Origin: CAZRCG01 sp964598565
GTDB lineage: Bacteria; Bdellovibrionota; UBA2394
Direction: 5' to 3'
DNA: 64,000 nt
Assembly (NCBI GenBank): GCA_964598565.1
Contig: CAZRCG010000005.1
Coordinates: 1 to 64,000 of the forward strand
The notes beneath the pieces are model-generated. The model ran no database searches, had not been told where the DNA came from, and saw only the letters and a list, made by a program, of their open reading frames with translations. This document shows, one piece after another, positions 35,470 through 44,769 of this stretch (the first letter of the stretch is position 1; each line of letters opens with the position of its first letter). The translations under genes were made by a program, and so were the position numbers.

Positions 35470-37322
35470 GCCCTAGTTGCAGAGGAGGATTTCTCGTGCA
35501 CAGGCTCTAGGCTTGGTTCTACCCATCGACCATATTTTCGAATCAAATCTACCAAACGCTGGGGAGCTTCGGACGAAGTGATATTGCGCTCCACACATTC
35601 TTTGCCCACGTAGAGATTTACACGGCCCGGAGCCCCACCAACATAACCAAAATCGGCGTCTGCCATTTCGCCAGGCCCGTTCACAATGCAACCCATAACG
35701 GCAATTTTGACGCCCGACAAATGCGACGTCATGGCTTTGATGCGAGCCGTGGTCTCTTCCAAATCAAAAAGTGTGCGGCCACATGACGGGCATGAAATAT
35801 ACTCCGTCTTTGACATTCTTCGGCGAGCCGCCTGTAAGACTGAATACGATAAACTTAATCCCTCCGCCCAAGAAAGTCCTTCGACCAACAGACCCCGACA
35901 CTTGGTATCGAGAAAAGCATGCCCACATCGAGCCACAGCACTTAACGTTGAGGTGAGAGAAACAACGCCATCATTAGATGTCTCAAGCTTTATGTACGCG
36001 ATCTCCTTGCTAGGATTCTGAAGACGCTCAGGCTCACGAAGCACCAGAGAATCGCATTTAGAAAATATTTCGCCCACGTCCGATAGAATGAAATCGACTG
36101 ACGATTCAAGTCGCCTTTTCATCGCCGCTTCCACCGGTTGCTTCCTATGCAGCGCGATTTTTGGAAGACTCTTTGAGCCCCATATACTTTGAACTCGAAT
36201 TCGAAGATGGTGTATCTCAGAAAGAAGATTCTCATCTCCATCAAACAAAAGAACGTCCGGGCGGAGAGAACTCGTTTCAATATTATTTTTAAGCTGCTCT
36301 AAATCCGACACGCGGCTCCACACTTCTGGAACTCCATCGTAGTCTACAGCCTCTCGATTTTCGCTCGATACGGTACTCGAATCGTGCTTGGCTAACGATG
36401 CAAAAATCCTCTTCTCTTTAGGAAACGCTTCCGCCAATGCTCTCGCCACCGGAATCTCTTTCACAGATGCTTCGGTCAACGAAACTCGTATCGTGTCTCC
36501 AATTCCCTCCGACAACAAAAGGCCAATGCCAAGAGCGGATTTAACTCGGCCATCTTCGCCATCACCAGCCTCGGTGACGCCAAGATGAAGTGGATAATCC
36601 CAACCGCGCTCAAGCTGCCGCTGCACAAGAAGCCGATAAGCCTGCACCATCACAGAAACATTGCTGGCTTTCATCGAAAAACAAAAATTATGAAAGCCAT
36701 AGAGTCGGCAAATGTCTGCAAACTCAAAAGCACTCTGAACCATCCCTTCGGGGCTGTCTCCATAGCGATTCATAATGCGGTCTGACAATGAACCGTGGTT
36801 AGTGCCAATTCTAAGCGCCCTACCCAACGACTTCAGCTTGATCACCAGAGGCTTAAACTTGTCATGAATACGTTCGAGTTCTTCTTGATATTCGCTGGCG
36901 CTATAGTCTCGCACTTTAAACATTTTACGATCGGCATAATTTCCAGGATTAATGCGGACCTTCTCGACATGGGCTGCGGCCACCATCGCAGCCGCTGGCA
37001 CAAAATGAATATCGGCTGCCAACGGAATATTGCAGCCTCGCCGAGTTAACTCGGCCCGAATTTCTTTCAGCGCTTCCGCATCTTGAACCGTTGGCGCTGT
37101 GATTCGAACCAACTGGCATCCCACATTAGCCAATGCTATTATTTGCTCGACTGTCGCCGCGATATTCATGGTATCACTCGTAGTCATCGACTGAACAACA
37201 ATAGGATTTCGACCACCCATGAGCAGGCTCCCCACCCTCACTTCTCTCGATACAAATGGGCCCACCTTTTTTAGGTGGGAGATCGAAGGGTCTTCGTTTA
37301 TTCTCATAGAGGTCTCTGTCAT
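35466..37322 (-). CDS. ispG: 4-hydroxy-3-methylbut-2-enyl diphosphate synthase, long form
   Basis: 618 residues against about 370 in E. coli. N-terminal TIM barrel: GGRNPIVVQSMTTSDTMN, VRITAPTVQDAEAL, ADIHF, VRINPGNY. The C-terminal [4Fe-4S] domain has CPSCGRTLFDLEETT near residue 512 and AVMGCIVNGPGEMADADFG near 543. The extra 250 residues between them are the insert seen in long IspG proteins of plants, chlamydiae and some other bacteria. Catalyses the penultimate step of the MEP isoprenoid pathway. Divergent from the cation-efflux gene with only 38 bp between. Confidence 0.95.
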   Translation of the reverse strand: MTETSMRINEDPSISHLKKVGPFVSREVRVGSLLMGGRNPIVVQSMTTSDTMNIAATVEQIIALANVGCQLVRITAPTVQDAEALKEIRAELTRRGCNIPLAADIHFVPAAAMVAAAHVEKVRINPGNYADRKMFKVRDYSASEYQEELERIHDKFKPLVIKLKSLGRALRIGTNHGSLSDRIMNRYGDSPEGMVQSAFEFADICRLYGFHNFCFSMKASNVSVMVQAYRLLVQRQLERGWDYPLHLGVTEAGDGEDGRVKSALGIGLLLSEGIGDTIRVSLTEASVKEIPVARALAEAFPKEKRIFASLAKHDSSTVSSENREAVDYDGVPEVWSRVSDLEQLKNNIETSSLRPDVLLFDGDENLLSEIHHLRIRVQSIWGSKSLPKIALHRKQPVEAAMKRRLESSVDFILSDVGEIFSKCDSLVLREPERLQNPSKEIAYIKLETSNDGVVSLTSTLSAVARCGHAFLDTKCRGLLVEGLSWAEGLSLSYSVLQAARRRMSKTEYISCPSCGRTLFDLEETTARIKAMTSHLSGVKIAVMGCIVNGPGEMADADFGYVGGAPGRVNLYVGKECVERNITSSEAPQRLVDLIRKYGRWVEPSLEPVHEKSSSATRA

Positions 37323-37360
37323 ATGAACTCATCTTTTAGATCGAAGAGTAAGGAAAATAA

Positions 37361-38296
37361 ATGGCAAAGGAGTGCTTGATCTCACATCGCCCCCGGCCCC
37401 ACGAACATCCGGAAGCCCCTGACTCTCAACTACGGCCTAAAGCTCTTAAAAGGCTCAGAATCACCTTTTTTATAGGTTTCGGTCTTTTTCTAACCGAGTT
37501 CCTGGGCGCGTGGTGGTCGGGTAGCCTGGCGCTATTGGCTGACTCCTATCATGTATTGGGCGATTTAGGGGCCGTCACGGTAACCCTCTTGGCCAGCTAT
37601 TTGGCTGAGCGCCTTAAATCGAAGTCTAGGTCTTATGGCTACTATCGACTTGAAGTCCTCGCAGCGCTGTTTAACGGACTCTTATTGATCGTACTGGCCG
37701 CTACCATTGTCCTATCCGCTTATAATCGACTGACGCACGGCCATGAAATTCAATCGATGGCCATGTTTGTCATTAGCCTTCTAGGTCTAGCAGTAAACCT
37801 AGTGATGATCAAAGTCCTCCACGGGGCGCACAATCATAATTTAAATATTCGCAGTGCCTACTTTCACCTACTGGGCGATGCACTCTCTTCTGTCATAGTC
37901 ACTCTCAGTGCCGTTCTCGTGATCACGACCGAATTGACCTGGTTTGATGCCGCTGCTGGTCTGGTCGTCGCGATTATACTCTCGATTATGTCCCTACGAC
38001 TTGTTTCGGAAGCCGTTCACGTCCTGCTAGAAGGGACCCCCAAACATATGGATCCTGAAGCGGTAGAGGCTCGCCTGAAAGAGGCCTTCCCTCAGATAGT
38101 CAATATTCACGACTTTCATATCTGGGAAATTACCTCACACCTTTTTGCGATGACGGCCCATATCGAAGCTACTGTAGAAACACTCCAGGAGACTCATGAT
38201 CTTATCGACGGGCTCAACGTTTTCATTCACGACAAATACGGAATTGGACATACCACTTTTCAGGTCGAGCCACGGGCAAAGATTGACGCAAGTTAA
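37361..38296 (+). CDS. Cation diffusion facilitator (CzcD/ZitB-type)
   Basis: 311 residues, six membrane helices and a cytoplasmic C-terminal domain. Metal-site residues are visible in helix 2 (LLADSYHVLGDLGAV) and helix 5 (YFHLLGDALSSVIVTL). The C-terminal domain has INIHDFHIWEITSH and FHVEP-like text at the end. Exports Zn2+ or a similar divalent ion using the proton gradient. The His-rich cytosolic loop of ZitB is short here (HGAHNHN). Confidence 0.9.
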   Translation: MAKECLISHRPRPHEHPEAPDSQLRPKALKRLRITFFIGFGLFLTEFLGAWWSGSLALLADSYHVLGDLGAVTVTLLASYLAERLKSKSRSYGYYRLEVLAALFNGLLLIVLAATIVLSAYNRLTHGHEIQSMAMFVISLLGLAVNLVMIKVLHGAHNHNLNIRSAYFHLLGDALSSVIVTLSAVLVITTELTWFDAAAGLVVAIILSIMSLRLVSEAVHVLLEGTPKHMDPEAVEARLKEAFPQIVNIHDFHIWEITSHLFAMTAHIEATVETLQETHDLIDGLNVFIHDKYGIGHTTFQVEPRAKIDAS

Positions 38297-38297
38297 T

Positions 38298-38322
38298 CTC
38301 AGCGAAGTCTGACGAATTTTAT
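38298..38322 (+). repeat. Left copy of a 25-bp inverted repeat
   Basis: On the minus strand this reads ATAAAATTCGTCAGACTTCG followed by CTGAG. The same 25 bases occur in the opposite orientation at 39042-39066 with one mismatch. It overlaps the stop codon of the frameshifted gene at 38319. Confidence 0.7.
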
Positions 38323-38854
38323 CGCAAGGGCCCCAAGGTGAATTGACTCGCACCCGAATTTCCAGCCGGTTTTGCAATTACACTTTTCATGATCTCTTGG
38401 ACCCGTTGAACGATTTCCTGAACCGAAAGATTCAGCCAGTCAGCAACATTAACCCCAACCTTACCATAAGCTGTATTTAGAAAATCTTGGTCCAATTTCG
38501 TAGACTGATCTCTTCTAAGTAGCTCGTGGGCCTCTTGAATAAATGCCAGGTCAGATTTTTCTTGGAAGCGCTCGTTGAGAGAAAGTCCTGAATTAAATTC
38601 AACATATAAGATAATCCAGCCACACAGACCAACAAAAGATTCTAATTTGTTTGGACTGAACGTAAGGGTGTATTCAAATGGGCCGAAACCCTTTCTTCAT
38701 ATGAATCTGTTTTGGAATTGTCACCCGGTCCCTCGTTGTCTTGAACAACTCTCGGCAGAAGGTGTTGGCAATATTCATCCGCACCACAGAGTGACGAAGA
38801 AGCAAAAAATACAGTAACCGTGCATAAAGTCATCACTTGCATTACGGGAGTCAT
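38319..38854 (-). pseudogene. Frameshifted secreted-protein gene
   Basis: The first frame (38854-38642) encodes a signal peptide (MQVMTLCTVTVFFASSSLCG) and DEYCQHLLPRVVQDNEGPGD before stopping. A second frame, open from 38696 and without any start codon, continues GPFEYTLTFSPNKLESFVG, LCGWIILYVEFNSGLSLNER and a helical end, stopping at 38319. The two overlap in 38645-38696 and differ by about one base, so a single deletion most likely split a gene of about 175 codons. The combined product would be a small exported protein with a hydrophobic centre. No family recognised. Sequencing error or true decay cannot be told apart here. Confidence 0.6.
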
Positions 38855-39041
38855 ATTGGACTTGGGTACATCGATTCCAGATTTTTGTCGACCCGCCTTA
38901 AGTGGAGCAAGAGATTAACTTGTTGGCCGCGAGGGAGCCGGCCGAAATTTTTGGTCGCAAGTGTCTAGCGCTGTGGCGGTCTTCTGAGAGGAGTCGCCAT
39001 CCTCCAGTCAGTACGCCACTTACACATGAAACTTATCAGAA
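38855..39041. other. Intergenic stretch inside the inverted-repeat block
   Basis: I see no gene, RNA or clear promoter here. It lies between the broken secreted-protein gene and the right copy of the inverted repeat. Confidence 0.5.
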
Positions 39042-39066
39042 ATAAAATTCGTCAGACTTCGCCGAG
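39042..39066 (+). repeat. Right copy of the 25-bp inverted repeat
   Basis: Matches the left copy in inverted orientation in 24 of 25 positions. It sits directly downstream of the stop of the small frame at 39069-39260. No target-site duplication is apparent at the outer edges. Confidence 0.7.
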
Positions 39067-39068
39067 TC

Positions 39069-39260
39069 TCAATGATTCTCGCTAATGGGGCGATCTTCCG
39101 TAGGGTCTGAGCCTTCCAACCACCAAAGGGGCTTTATCTCCATAACTTCTACACGATGCTCTCGGCGATGGTCTCTGGGAATCTCTCGGCGACTAGAATC
39201 ATCGCGTCCGCGGTTACTGCTGTCTCGATCGATATCGGTCAATTTGATCACGTCAAACAT
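39069..39260 (-). CDS. Small, highly charged protein of unknown function
   Basis: 63 residues from an ATG with AGAGGTGA upstream. The centre is very rich in Arg, Asp and Glu (DRDSSNRGRDDSSRREIPRD) and the end has KPLWWLEGSDPTED. No hydrophobic segment. No family recognised. The frame stays open to 39308, but the internal start has the better ribosome binding site. It could be chance, although the binding site is good. Confidence 0.4.
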   Translation of the reverse strand: MFDVIKLTDIDRDSSNRGRDDSSRREIPRDHRREHRVEVMEIKPLWWLEGSDPTEDRPISENH

Positions 39261-39368
39261 AGTGTCACCTCTCACGTCAGTCATAAGGTAAATGACGCAA
39301 GCTGACAATGGGTCAAAAGTATGAGTACAGCCAAAAAATGAAGTAAACAGCGCTGAGTCGTCGGGGGT

Positions 39369-40214
39369 TTATCGACGAAGCCATGCGGCCAAATCGGAAA
39401 AAAAATCAAGCCTTTGGACTTCATTAGAGAGTTCATGATACCAGCCCTCGTACTCTTTAATGAGGCCCGAAGACTGATTTCGTTCGAACAAGAGTTTTCC
39501 AAATCGTCGCGCTTCCAATTTATCTGTAATTCTTTCGTCGCCTGCTTGAAAAAGCCCTACGGGAATTTTGACACGATCAATCTCTTGAAAAGCTCTTTCA
39601 CGAGCTTTTAATATTTCTCGTACCCAAGGAATCGAAATGCGCGGCCTAATTAAAGGGTCTGCCAAGCGCTCCCTCACTCGATCTTCATCATGCGTTAAAG
39701 CCGAGGTCAGCTTCGACTCGCTCTCCCAAGAAATATTGGGCAGTGCACTCGTTAGAATTTTGAGCCAGGGTAACACTCGATAAGAAAATCCATAAAGTCC
39801 CAACAAGGGAGACGACAGCGCGAGTTTCTTCCAAGGAACGAAGGCTCGCGTCTGCACATAGCGTAGCGCGATAAGCCCTCCCAAGCTGTGGCCCATACAA
39901 TAAAGATCTTGGTTCAACCAATCCGCGGAAAATCGTTTATGAACAGCGTCTAAAGTTTCAAGATAGTGTTCAAAATCATCGATGCGCGAGCGAACACCCT
40001 CACTTTGTCCGTGACCCAAGTGATCGAAACTGTAGACGTTAAACTGGTTATTACTGAAAAAGTCGACCAGTGGTAAGTAACAAAGCGAGTGCTCAGAGTA
40101 ACCATGAACGACCAATAAGCTTTTAGTCGCATCATTTGTCTTCCACGAGCGAACGCGTATCTTATGTTGGAGGGGGCCTTCGATCCAGAAACTTTCTAAT
40201 ACGGGAGAGCCCAT
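39369..40214 (-). CDS. Alpha/beta hydrolase, lysophospholipase/monoacylglycerol-lipase type
   Basis: 281 residues from the ATG at 40214, one base after the serS stop. LLVVHGYSEHSLCY near residues 29-42, VYSFDHLGHGQSEGVR, nucleophile motif MGHSLGGLIALRYV, and HELSNE near the end with the catalytic His. This is the Hydrolase_4 pattern. An ATG at 40283 in the same frame lies within serS and is unlikely. No signal peptide. Probably acts on lysolipids or monoacylglycerols. Confidence 0.85.
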   Translation of the reverse strand: MGSPVLESFWIEGPLQHKIRVRSWKTNDATKSLLVVHGYSEHSLCYLPLVDFFSNNQFNVYSFDHLGHGQSEGVRSRIDDFEHYLETLDAVHKRFSADWLNQDLYCMGHSLGGLIALRYVQTRAFVPWKKLALSSPLLGLYGFSYRVLPWLKILTSALPNISWESESKLTSALTHDEDRVRERLADPLIRPRISIPWVREILKARERAFQEIDRVKIPVGLFQAGDERITDKLEARRFGKLLFERNQSSGLIKEYEGWYHELSNEVQRLDFFSDLAAWLRR

Positions 40215-40215
40215 T

Positions 40216-41490
40216 TTAGAGCCTGTCTGCGCCGTCGAAGTAAGGGCGCAATACCTTAGGTACGGTGACGGTACTATCTTCATTTTGGTAATTTTCTAAA
40301 ATCGCAATGAGCGTTCGACCCACCGCTAAACCGCTGCCGTTGAGGGTATGAACAAAGTGAAGTTTACCATCCGCGCCTCGCACTCTCGTATTCATTCGCC
40401 TCGCCTGAAAATCACCACAGTTACTAATCGATGAAATTTCTCTAAAGGTCTTCTGAGAAGGTAACCACACTTCCAAATCATATGTTTTTGTAGAGGCAAA
40501 ACCCATATCTCCTGAACACAAGACCACGGTGCGATAGGGCAGCTCAAGAAGCTCCAAAAGACGCTCAGCATCTCGACGCATCTTCATATGCTCAACCTCA
40601 GAATTCTCCGCAGTCGATATTTTTACTAGTTCGACTTTATTAAACTGGTGCTGACGAATGAGTCCCTTCATATCTTTACCTGAGGCGCCTGCCTCAGAAC
40701 GAAAACAGGGCGTATACGCTGTGTAACTTAGCGTGAGCTGACTCATCGACAACTCAGAGCGAGCATGCAAATTGGTCAGCGGCACTTCGGCTGTTGGTAT
40801 AAGAAAATAGGAATGGCTCTCAAGTTTAAAGAGATCTTCCTTAAACTTGGGAAGATTGCCCGTCCCAAACAAGGAATCTTCATTGACGATAAGAGGCGGT
40901 TGAATCTCTGTGTAACCATGCTCTTTGGTGTGAATATCAAGCATCCACTGAATAAGGCTACGTTCCATTTTTGCAGCAATCCCCTTAGACACTGAAAAAC
41001 GAGCGCCTGTTATCTGAGTGGCTCGATCAAAATCAAACCATCCCCTTTTCTCTCCTAATACTTCGTGGGGCAGGGGCTCGAATGAAAATATTCGGGGCTG
41101 GCCCCACTTATGAATCTCTTGATTATCTTGCGAGCTGATTCCATCGGGCACTGCATCTTGGGGCGTATTGGGTAGGCTAGCCAAAATTGATTGAAGCTCT
41201 TGGTTGAACTGAGTGCTTTGCTCCTCGGAAGCTTTCAGTGTATCCGCCAACTTTCGTTGCTGTTCAAGCAGGGGAGCAATATCTTCTCCTGCCTTCTTAC
41301 GGCGTCCTACTTCTTGAGCGGCTTTATTTCTTTCAGATAGTAAGAGTTCATGAGAATGGATGAGCTCGCGACGCTTCGAAAGCAAGTCCTTCAGTCTTAG
41401 TACAGCTTCGGACAAAGCAGACTGATGCCGCCTGGCCCAAGATCTCTCATACCGAGAAAAATCGTCCGTGAGATTCTTAATGTCAAACAT
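40216..41490 (-). CDS. serS: Seryl-tRNA synthetase
   Basis: 424 residues of normal length. The N-terminal coiled-coil arm covers residues 25-105. The class II core follows: LIPTAEVPLTNLHAR, motif 2 FRSEAGASGKDMKGLIRQHQ, KTYDLEVWLPSQ, EISSISNCGDFQARR, and motif 3 LNGSGLAVGRTLIAILENYQ. Charges tRNA-Ser. Probably co-transcribed with the hydrolase downstream. Confidence 0.97.
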   Translation of the reverse strand: MFDIKNLTDDFSRYERSWARRHQSALSEAVLRLKDLLSKRRELIHSHELLLSERNKAAQEVGRRKKAGEDIAPLLEQQRKLADTLKASEEQSTQFNQELQSILASLPNTPQDAVPDGISSQDNQEIHKWGQPRIFSFEPLPHEVLGEKRGWFDFDRATQITGARFSVSKGIAAKMERSLIQWMLDIHTKEHGYTEIQPPLIVNEDSLFGTGNLPKFKEDLFKLESHSYFLIPTAEVPLTNLHARSELSMSQLTLSYTAYTPCFRSEAGASGKDMKGLIRQHQFNKVELVKISTAENSEVEHMKMRRDAERLLELLELPYRTVVLCSGDMGFASTKTYDLEVWLPSQKTFREISSISNCGDFQARRMNTRVRGADGKLHFVHTLNGSGLAVGRTLIAILENYQNEDSTVTVPKVLRPYFDGADRL

Positions 41491-41541
41491 TGACCGATTC
41501 TAGCCATGTTTGCGCAAAAAATCCTGCGCCAAAACGAGAAA

Positions 41542-44500
41542 TCAAGGATTAGACAGTCCGCCCTTTAAAAAGAAAACCTCGTCACGTACGGTGGCAGCTT
41601 CCATGGCATTGGGCGAAATCTCTAGAAATCGATTGAAGCTGATGACGGCATCCTTGCGATTGCCCAGCTCTTTGTGAACAAAGCCCAAAAGATAATGAGC
41701 TTCGGGCACCTTCGGATTCAAACGAATTACGTTATTGAGGGCTTTCATCGAAGCCGAATAGCGACCTTCCTCACTTAAAAGTCGCCCAAGTTCCAAGAAA
41801 GACTCCACATCTTTTGAATCGGCCTGAGTCACCTTTTGGAAATAGTCAATCGCAAGGGCGGTCTTACCTTCCGAACGATAGCATTGGGCCATCTTCTTGT
41901 AGATGGGAGACTTATTTCGTGTCTGGCGACTTGCGTCCTCGTAGAGAGTAATCGCACTTTTACAATCGCCATCATCTCTGAAAAAATCAGCTCGAATTAC
42001 AAGCGCGGGGGCATAATCAGGTCGTGCCTTCATCATCAAATCAATGTGTTGAACAGCCCCCTTCTTATCTTGCAGCGACAAAGCCACTTCGGCAGCTGCC
42101 AGGCGATATCTCAAGTCATCGGGTTTCTTTCGTAGAACATCATCAATCACCTTCGACGCCATTTCTGAAGACCCTAAACCCAAAGGATTTTCGGGCTCGG
42201 TAAGAAAAGCTCTCACTTTAAGATAGCCGACCTCTGGCAAGTGAGCCTGCTGAGTTTTAAACAGATCAAGAGTTTCGAAAGCTTTTCGAATCTCTTTTCT
42301 TTGGATGAGAAGCTTCGCGTAAGCAAAATTGACCTCAGGTAAGTGGTCGTGAATTCGCCTCACTCCTTCAACAGTGTCTAGCGCACCCGATACATCCCCT
42401 CGAAATTCCAAAACTTTTGCTTTGGCGATTTGAAGAAGGGGAGATTTGGGTATCTGCTCCATACCTCGCTCAACAAGCTCCATCGCCTTGTCGTCACGTT
42501 CATCCGTTAAATAGAGATCCACGAGATCCACATACGAGCGCTCTAACTTGGGATTCATCTCAATGGCCCGGCGATAGGTGGTTTCGGCATCTTTATAGCG
42601 ATTCTGCTCTACGGCGATCTGTGCCAAGCTGACCAGACTTTCTGCGTATTTCGGACTGCTTTCAGAAATATTTTTCAGAAGCGTTTCTGCTTCAATCCAA
42701 TCTCTCCGATACAGCGCAAGTTGGACCAAGCCAAACTGAGCAGCCTCCAAATTGGGTTTTAGTTCTAAGGCCTTTAAAAAACTTTGCTTAGCCTGCTCTT
42801 CTTGAAAAATCGCAGCCTGCACTAAGCCTTTCTCGAGGTGCAGCAAGGCGCTGTCCGTGTAGATTTTAATTCCCTCTTCAAACGCCTGGAGCGCATCGAC
42901 CACTCGATTTCGAATGCGAAGCAGACTGATATACTTGGCATAGCCTGCTTCTGTTAAAACATTACCTTTCTGAGCTGCTTGATACGCATTAAGAGCTTCA
43001 TCCCACGTTGCTTCATCTTGGAAGCTCTCGGCCACTTTGAGCCACACACGCCCGAGACGTGGCCCGAGTTTAAGCACTTCTTTCCACAACTCTCTCGCCT
43101 GCCGGCTGTCTCCAAGAGCAGAATGCGCGTCAGCCACAGAATCTAAGACATGCAGTCGAAGCGCTGGATATTTTTCAACCCGCTTTAGCAAAGTCTCAGC
43201 GTCCACTATTTTTTTCTTCGTGGGTTTCTCAAATTTGAACATTTCAACTTCTGCCGGCAAATAGGCCTTCTTTGCTAAACGGCTGATCTCCTGCCTGTCG
43301 CCAGACATATGCGCCAAAAGAAACTCGTAGAGCCGCCCTTTAGGAGCCACCTGTTTTGATTCGGCGACGACGCCCTTCAGCTTCCACTCAATATATCGTG
43401 CCAAAAACATATTTTCAGTTGCATCCGAGGAGCTCGTGGTGCCTCGTAGTTCCGCCAAAGCTGTAGGAAGATCTTCAACAGCCATAGCGCGCCAAACTTT
43501 AGCGCGACTGATCACAGATTGGCGCTGTAGAGCGCCCTTCTTCTGCTGAATAACAACAAGTCTCTCGTTAAATTTCTCGAAATCCGCAGGCCACTGACTA
43601 CCGACGCCGTACCAATATATTAGTCGACCCGAAATCTCGAGCCCCATGACAGCAGCTTCTTCGTTTCGTTCGTCTATGGTCAACAGGTTCGACACCTTCT
43701 GAACCCACTCAGGCAACTGTTCAGCGCTATCTTCTAGCCGAGCCAACTCAGCACCCTGAAGAACTTTTTGAATCTCGTTCATTGTCTCTGCTGTGGGAGG
43801 AGTATACGCGCGAACCACGTCAAGCCCTACAACCCTGAAGCCAAACAAACCTTCTTCAGACCAGAGTTTAGTTAGCGAAACACCCAACACGAGCAAGATG
43901 CCAATAGAAGACATCGTAATAACAAAAACCTTTTTTGAGCGGCGCGATAGGGGGCCCATCGAAGCTAACATCGACAAATCTAGCTTCTTCTTACCTCCAT
44001 GCGCTTTCTGACTTTTCTCAGCCTGAAAATCTGCAGCGGAGACCTCTTCTGCAATCGCCCCGTCGGGCAGAAACGTTTGCGCACCCGGATTAGAACCTTC
44101 TCGAGCTTTTTCAAAGTTAGACAGTGCTAAATCAATGGGGTCTGCCTCATCGTTTGGTTGCGCCTGGTGCGCTGATTTGGTTTCTCTCGCAGCGCTGGCC
44201 TTTGGCTCATCCGCTGGGCCGTCATCATCGACATCCATTAGCTCAAGCTCAGGTTCATTGTCAGAAGGTTGTGATGATTGCGGCGGCTCGACCGAGGTTT
44301 TGGTAATACGAATTTTATCGCTCTTCGCTTCGTCAGACGACAAGACATCATCAATTAATTGCTCGGCGATGTCCTCGGGAGATCCAGCCGCTGGTTCAAA
44401 GCTTTGAGTCTTGTCAGTATCGTCTGGAGACTCGTCTAATACTGGCATCTCTAGCATCTGAGTAGCTTCGCGCTCAGAAAAAGCCTCCATCGGCTGAGTG

Positions 44501-44763
44501 CGGGCAGCGTCTTCTTCAAAGGGTGGCGTTTGAGTCTCTGACAAAGAACCACCCAATGGCGCAGTACTTGGCGCGTCGTCGTGAAATAATCCATCGACGG
44601 AAGTCTCGCTCGACGATGAGTCGGCCGCCTTAACAACGACGGTCTCTTCAACCTTTGTTGGCGCAGTAAACTCTTGTCCCGCGTTTAATCCTTCATCAAG
44701 ATCAAAAAGCTGTGACAAGAGGTCATCAGCCCCTTCCCCCTTATTGTTTTTAGAATCGCCCAA
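41542..44763 (-). CDS. Membrane-anchored TPR protein
   Basis: 1073 residues. Residues 1-270 are acidic, Ser/Thr/Pro-rich and probably disordered. A single membrane helix lies near 276-297 (VFVITMSSIGILLVLGVSL). From about 430 onward come many tetratricopeptide repeats, for example VSLAQIAVEQNRYKDAETTY, then RRAIEMNPKLERSYVDL, and FLELGRLLSEEGRYSASMKA. The TPR part therefore lies outside the cytoplasm and the acidic part inside. It starts 6 bp after nuoN and is probably in the same transcript. It could scaffold an envelope complex; partners unknown. Confidence 0.85.
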   Translation of the reverse strand: MGDSKNNKGEGADDLLSQLFDLDEGLNAGQEFTAPTKVEETVVVKAADSSSSETSVDGLFHDDAPSTAPLGGSLSETQTPPFEEDAARTQPMEAFSEREATQMLEMPVLDESPDDTDKTQSFEPAAGSPEDIAEQLIDDVLSSDEAKSDKIRITKTSVEPPQSSQPSDNEPELELMDVDDDGPADEPKASAARETKSAHQAQPNDEADPIDLALSNFEKAREGSNPGAQTFLPDGAIAEEVSAADFQAEKSQKAHGGKKKLDLSMLASMGPLSRRSKKVFVITMSSIGILLVLGVSLTKLWSEEGLFGFRVVGLDVVRAYTPPTAETMNEIQKVLQGAELARLEDSAEQLPEWVQKVSNLLTIDERNEEAAVMGLEISGRLIYWYGVGSQWPADFEKFNERLVVIQQKKGALQRQSVISRAKVWRAMAVEDLPTALAELRGTTSSSDATENMFLARYIEWKLKGVVAESKQVAPKGRLYEFLLAHMSGDRQEISRLAKKAYLPAEVEMFKFEKPTKKKIVDAETLLKRVEKYPALRLHVLDSVADAHSALGDSRQARELWKEVLKLGPRLGRVWLKVAESFQDEATWDEALNAYQAAQKGNVLTEAGYAKYISLLRIRNRVVDALQAFEEGIKIYTDSALLHLEKGLVQAAIFQEEQAKQSFLKALELKPNLEAAQFGLVQLALYRRDWIEAETLLKNISESSPKYAESLVSLAQIAVEQNRYKDAETTYRRAIEMNPKLERSYVDLVDLYLTDERDDKAMELVERGMEQIPKSPLLQIAKAKVLEFRGDVSGALDTVEGVRRIHDHLPEVNFAYAKLLIQRKEIRKAFETLDLFKTQQAHLPEVGYLKVRAFLTEPENPLGLGSSEMASKVIDDVLRKKPDDLRYRLAAAEVALSLQDKKGAVQHIDLMMKARPDYAPALVIRADFFRDDGDCKSAITLYEDASRQTRNKSPIYKKMAQCYRSEGKTALAIDYFQKVTQADSKDVESFLELGRLLSEEGRYSASMKALNNVIRLNPKVPEAHYLLGFVHKELGNRKDAVISFNRFLEISPNAMEAATVRDEVFFLKGGLSNP

Positions 44764-44769
44764 TCCCTC

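Noticed and set aside
38575..38817. 80-codon plus-strand frame opposite the broken secreted-protein gene
   Set aside because: The minus strand has a signal peptide and continuous coding character across both frames; the plus frame has neither.
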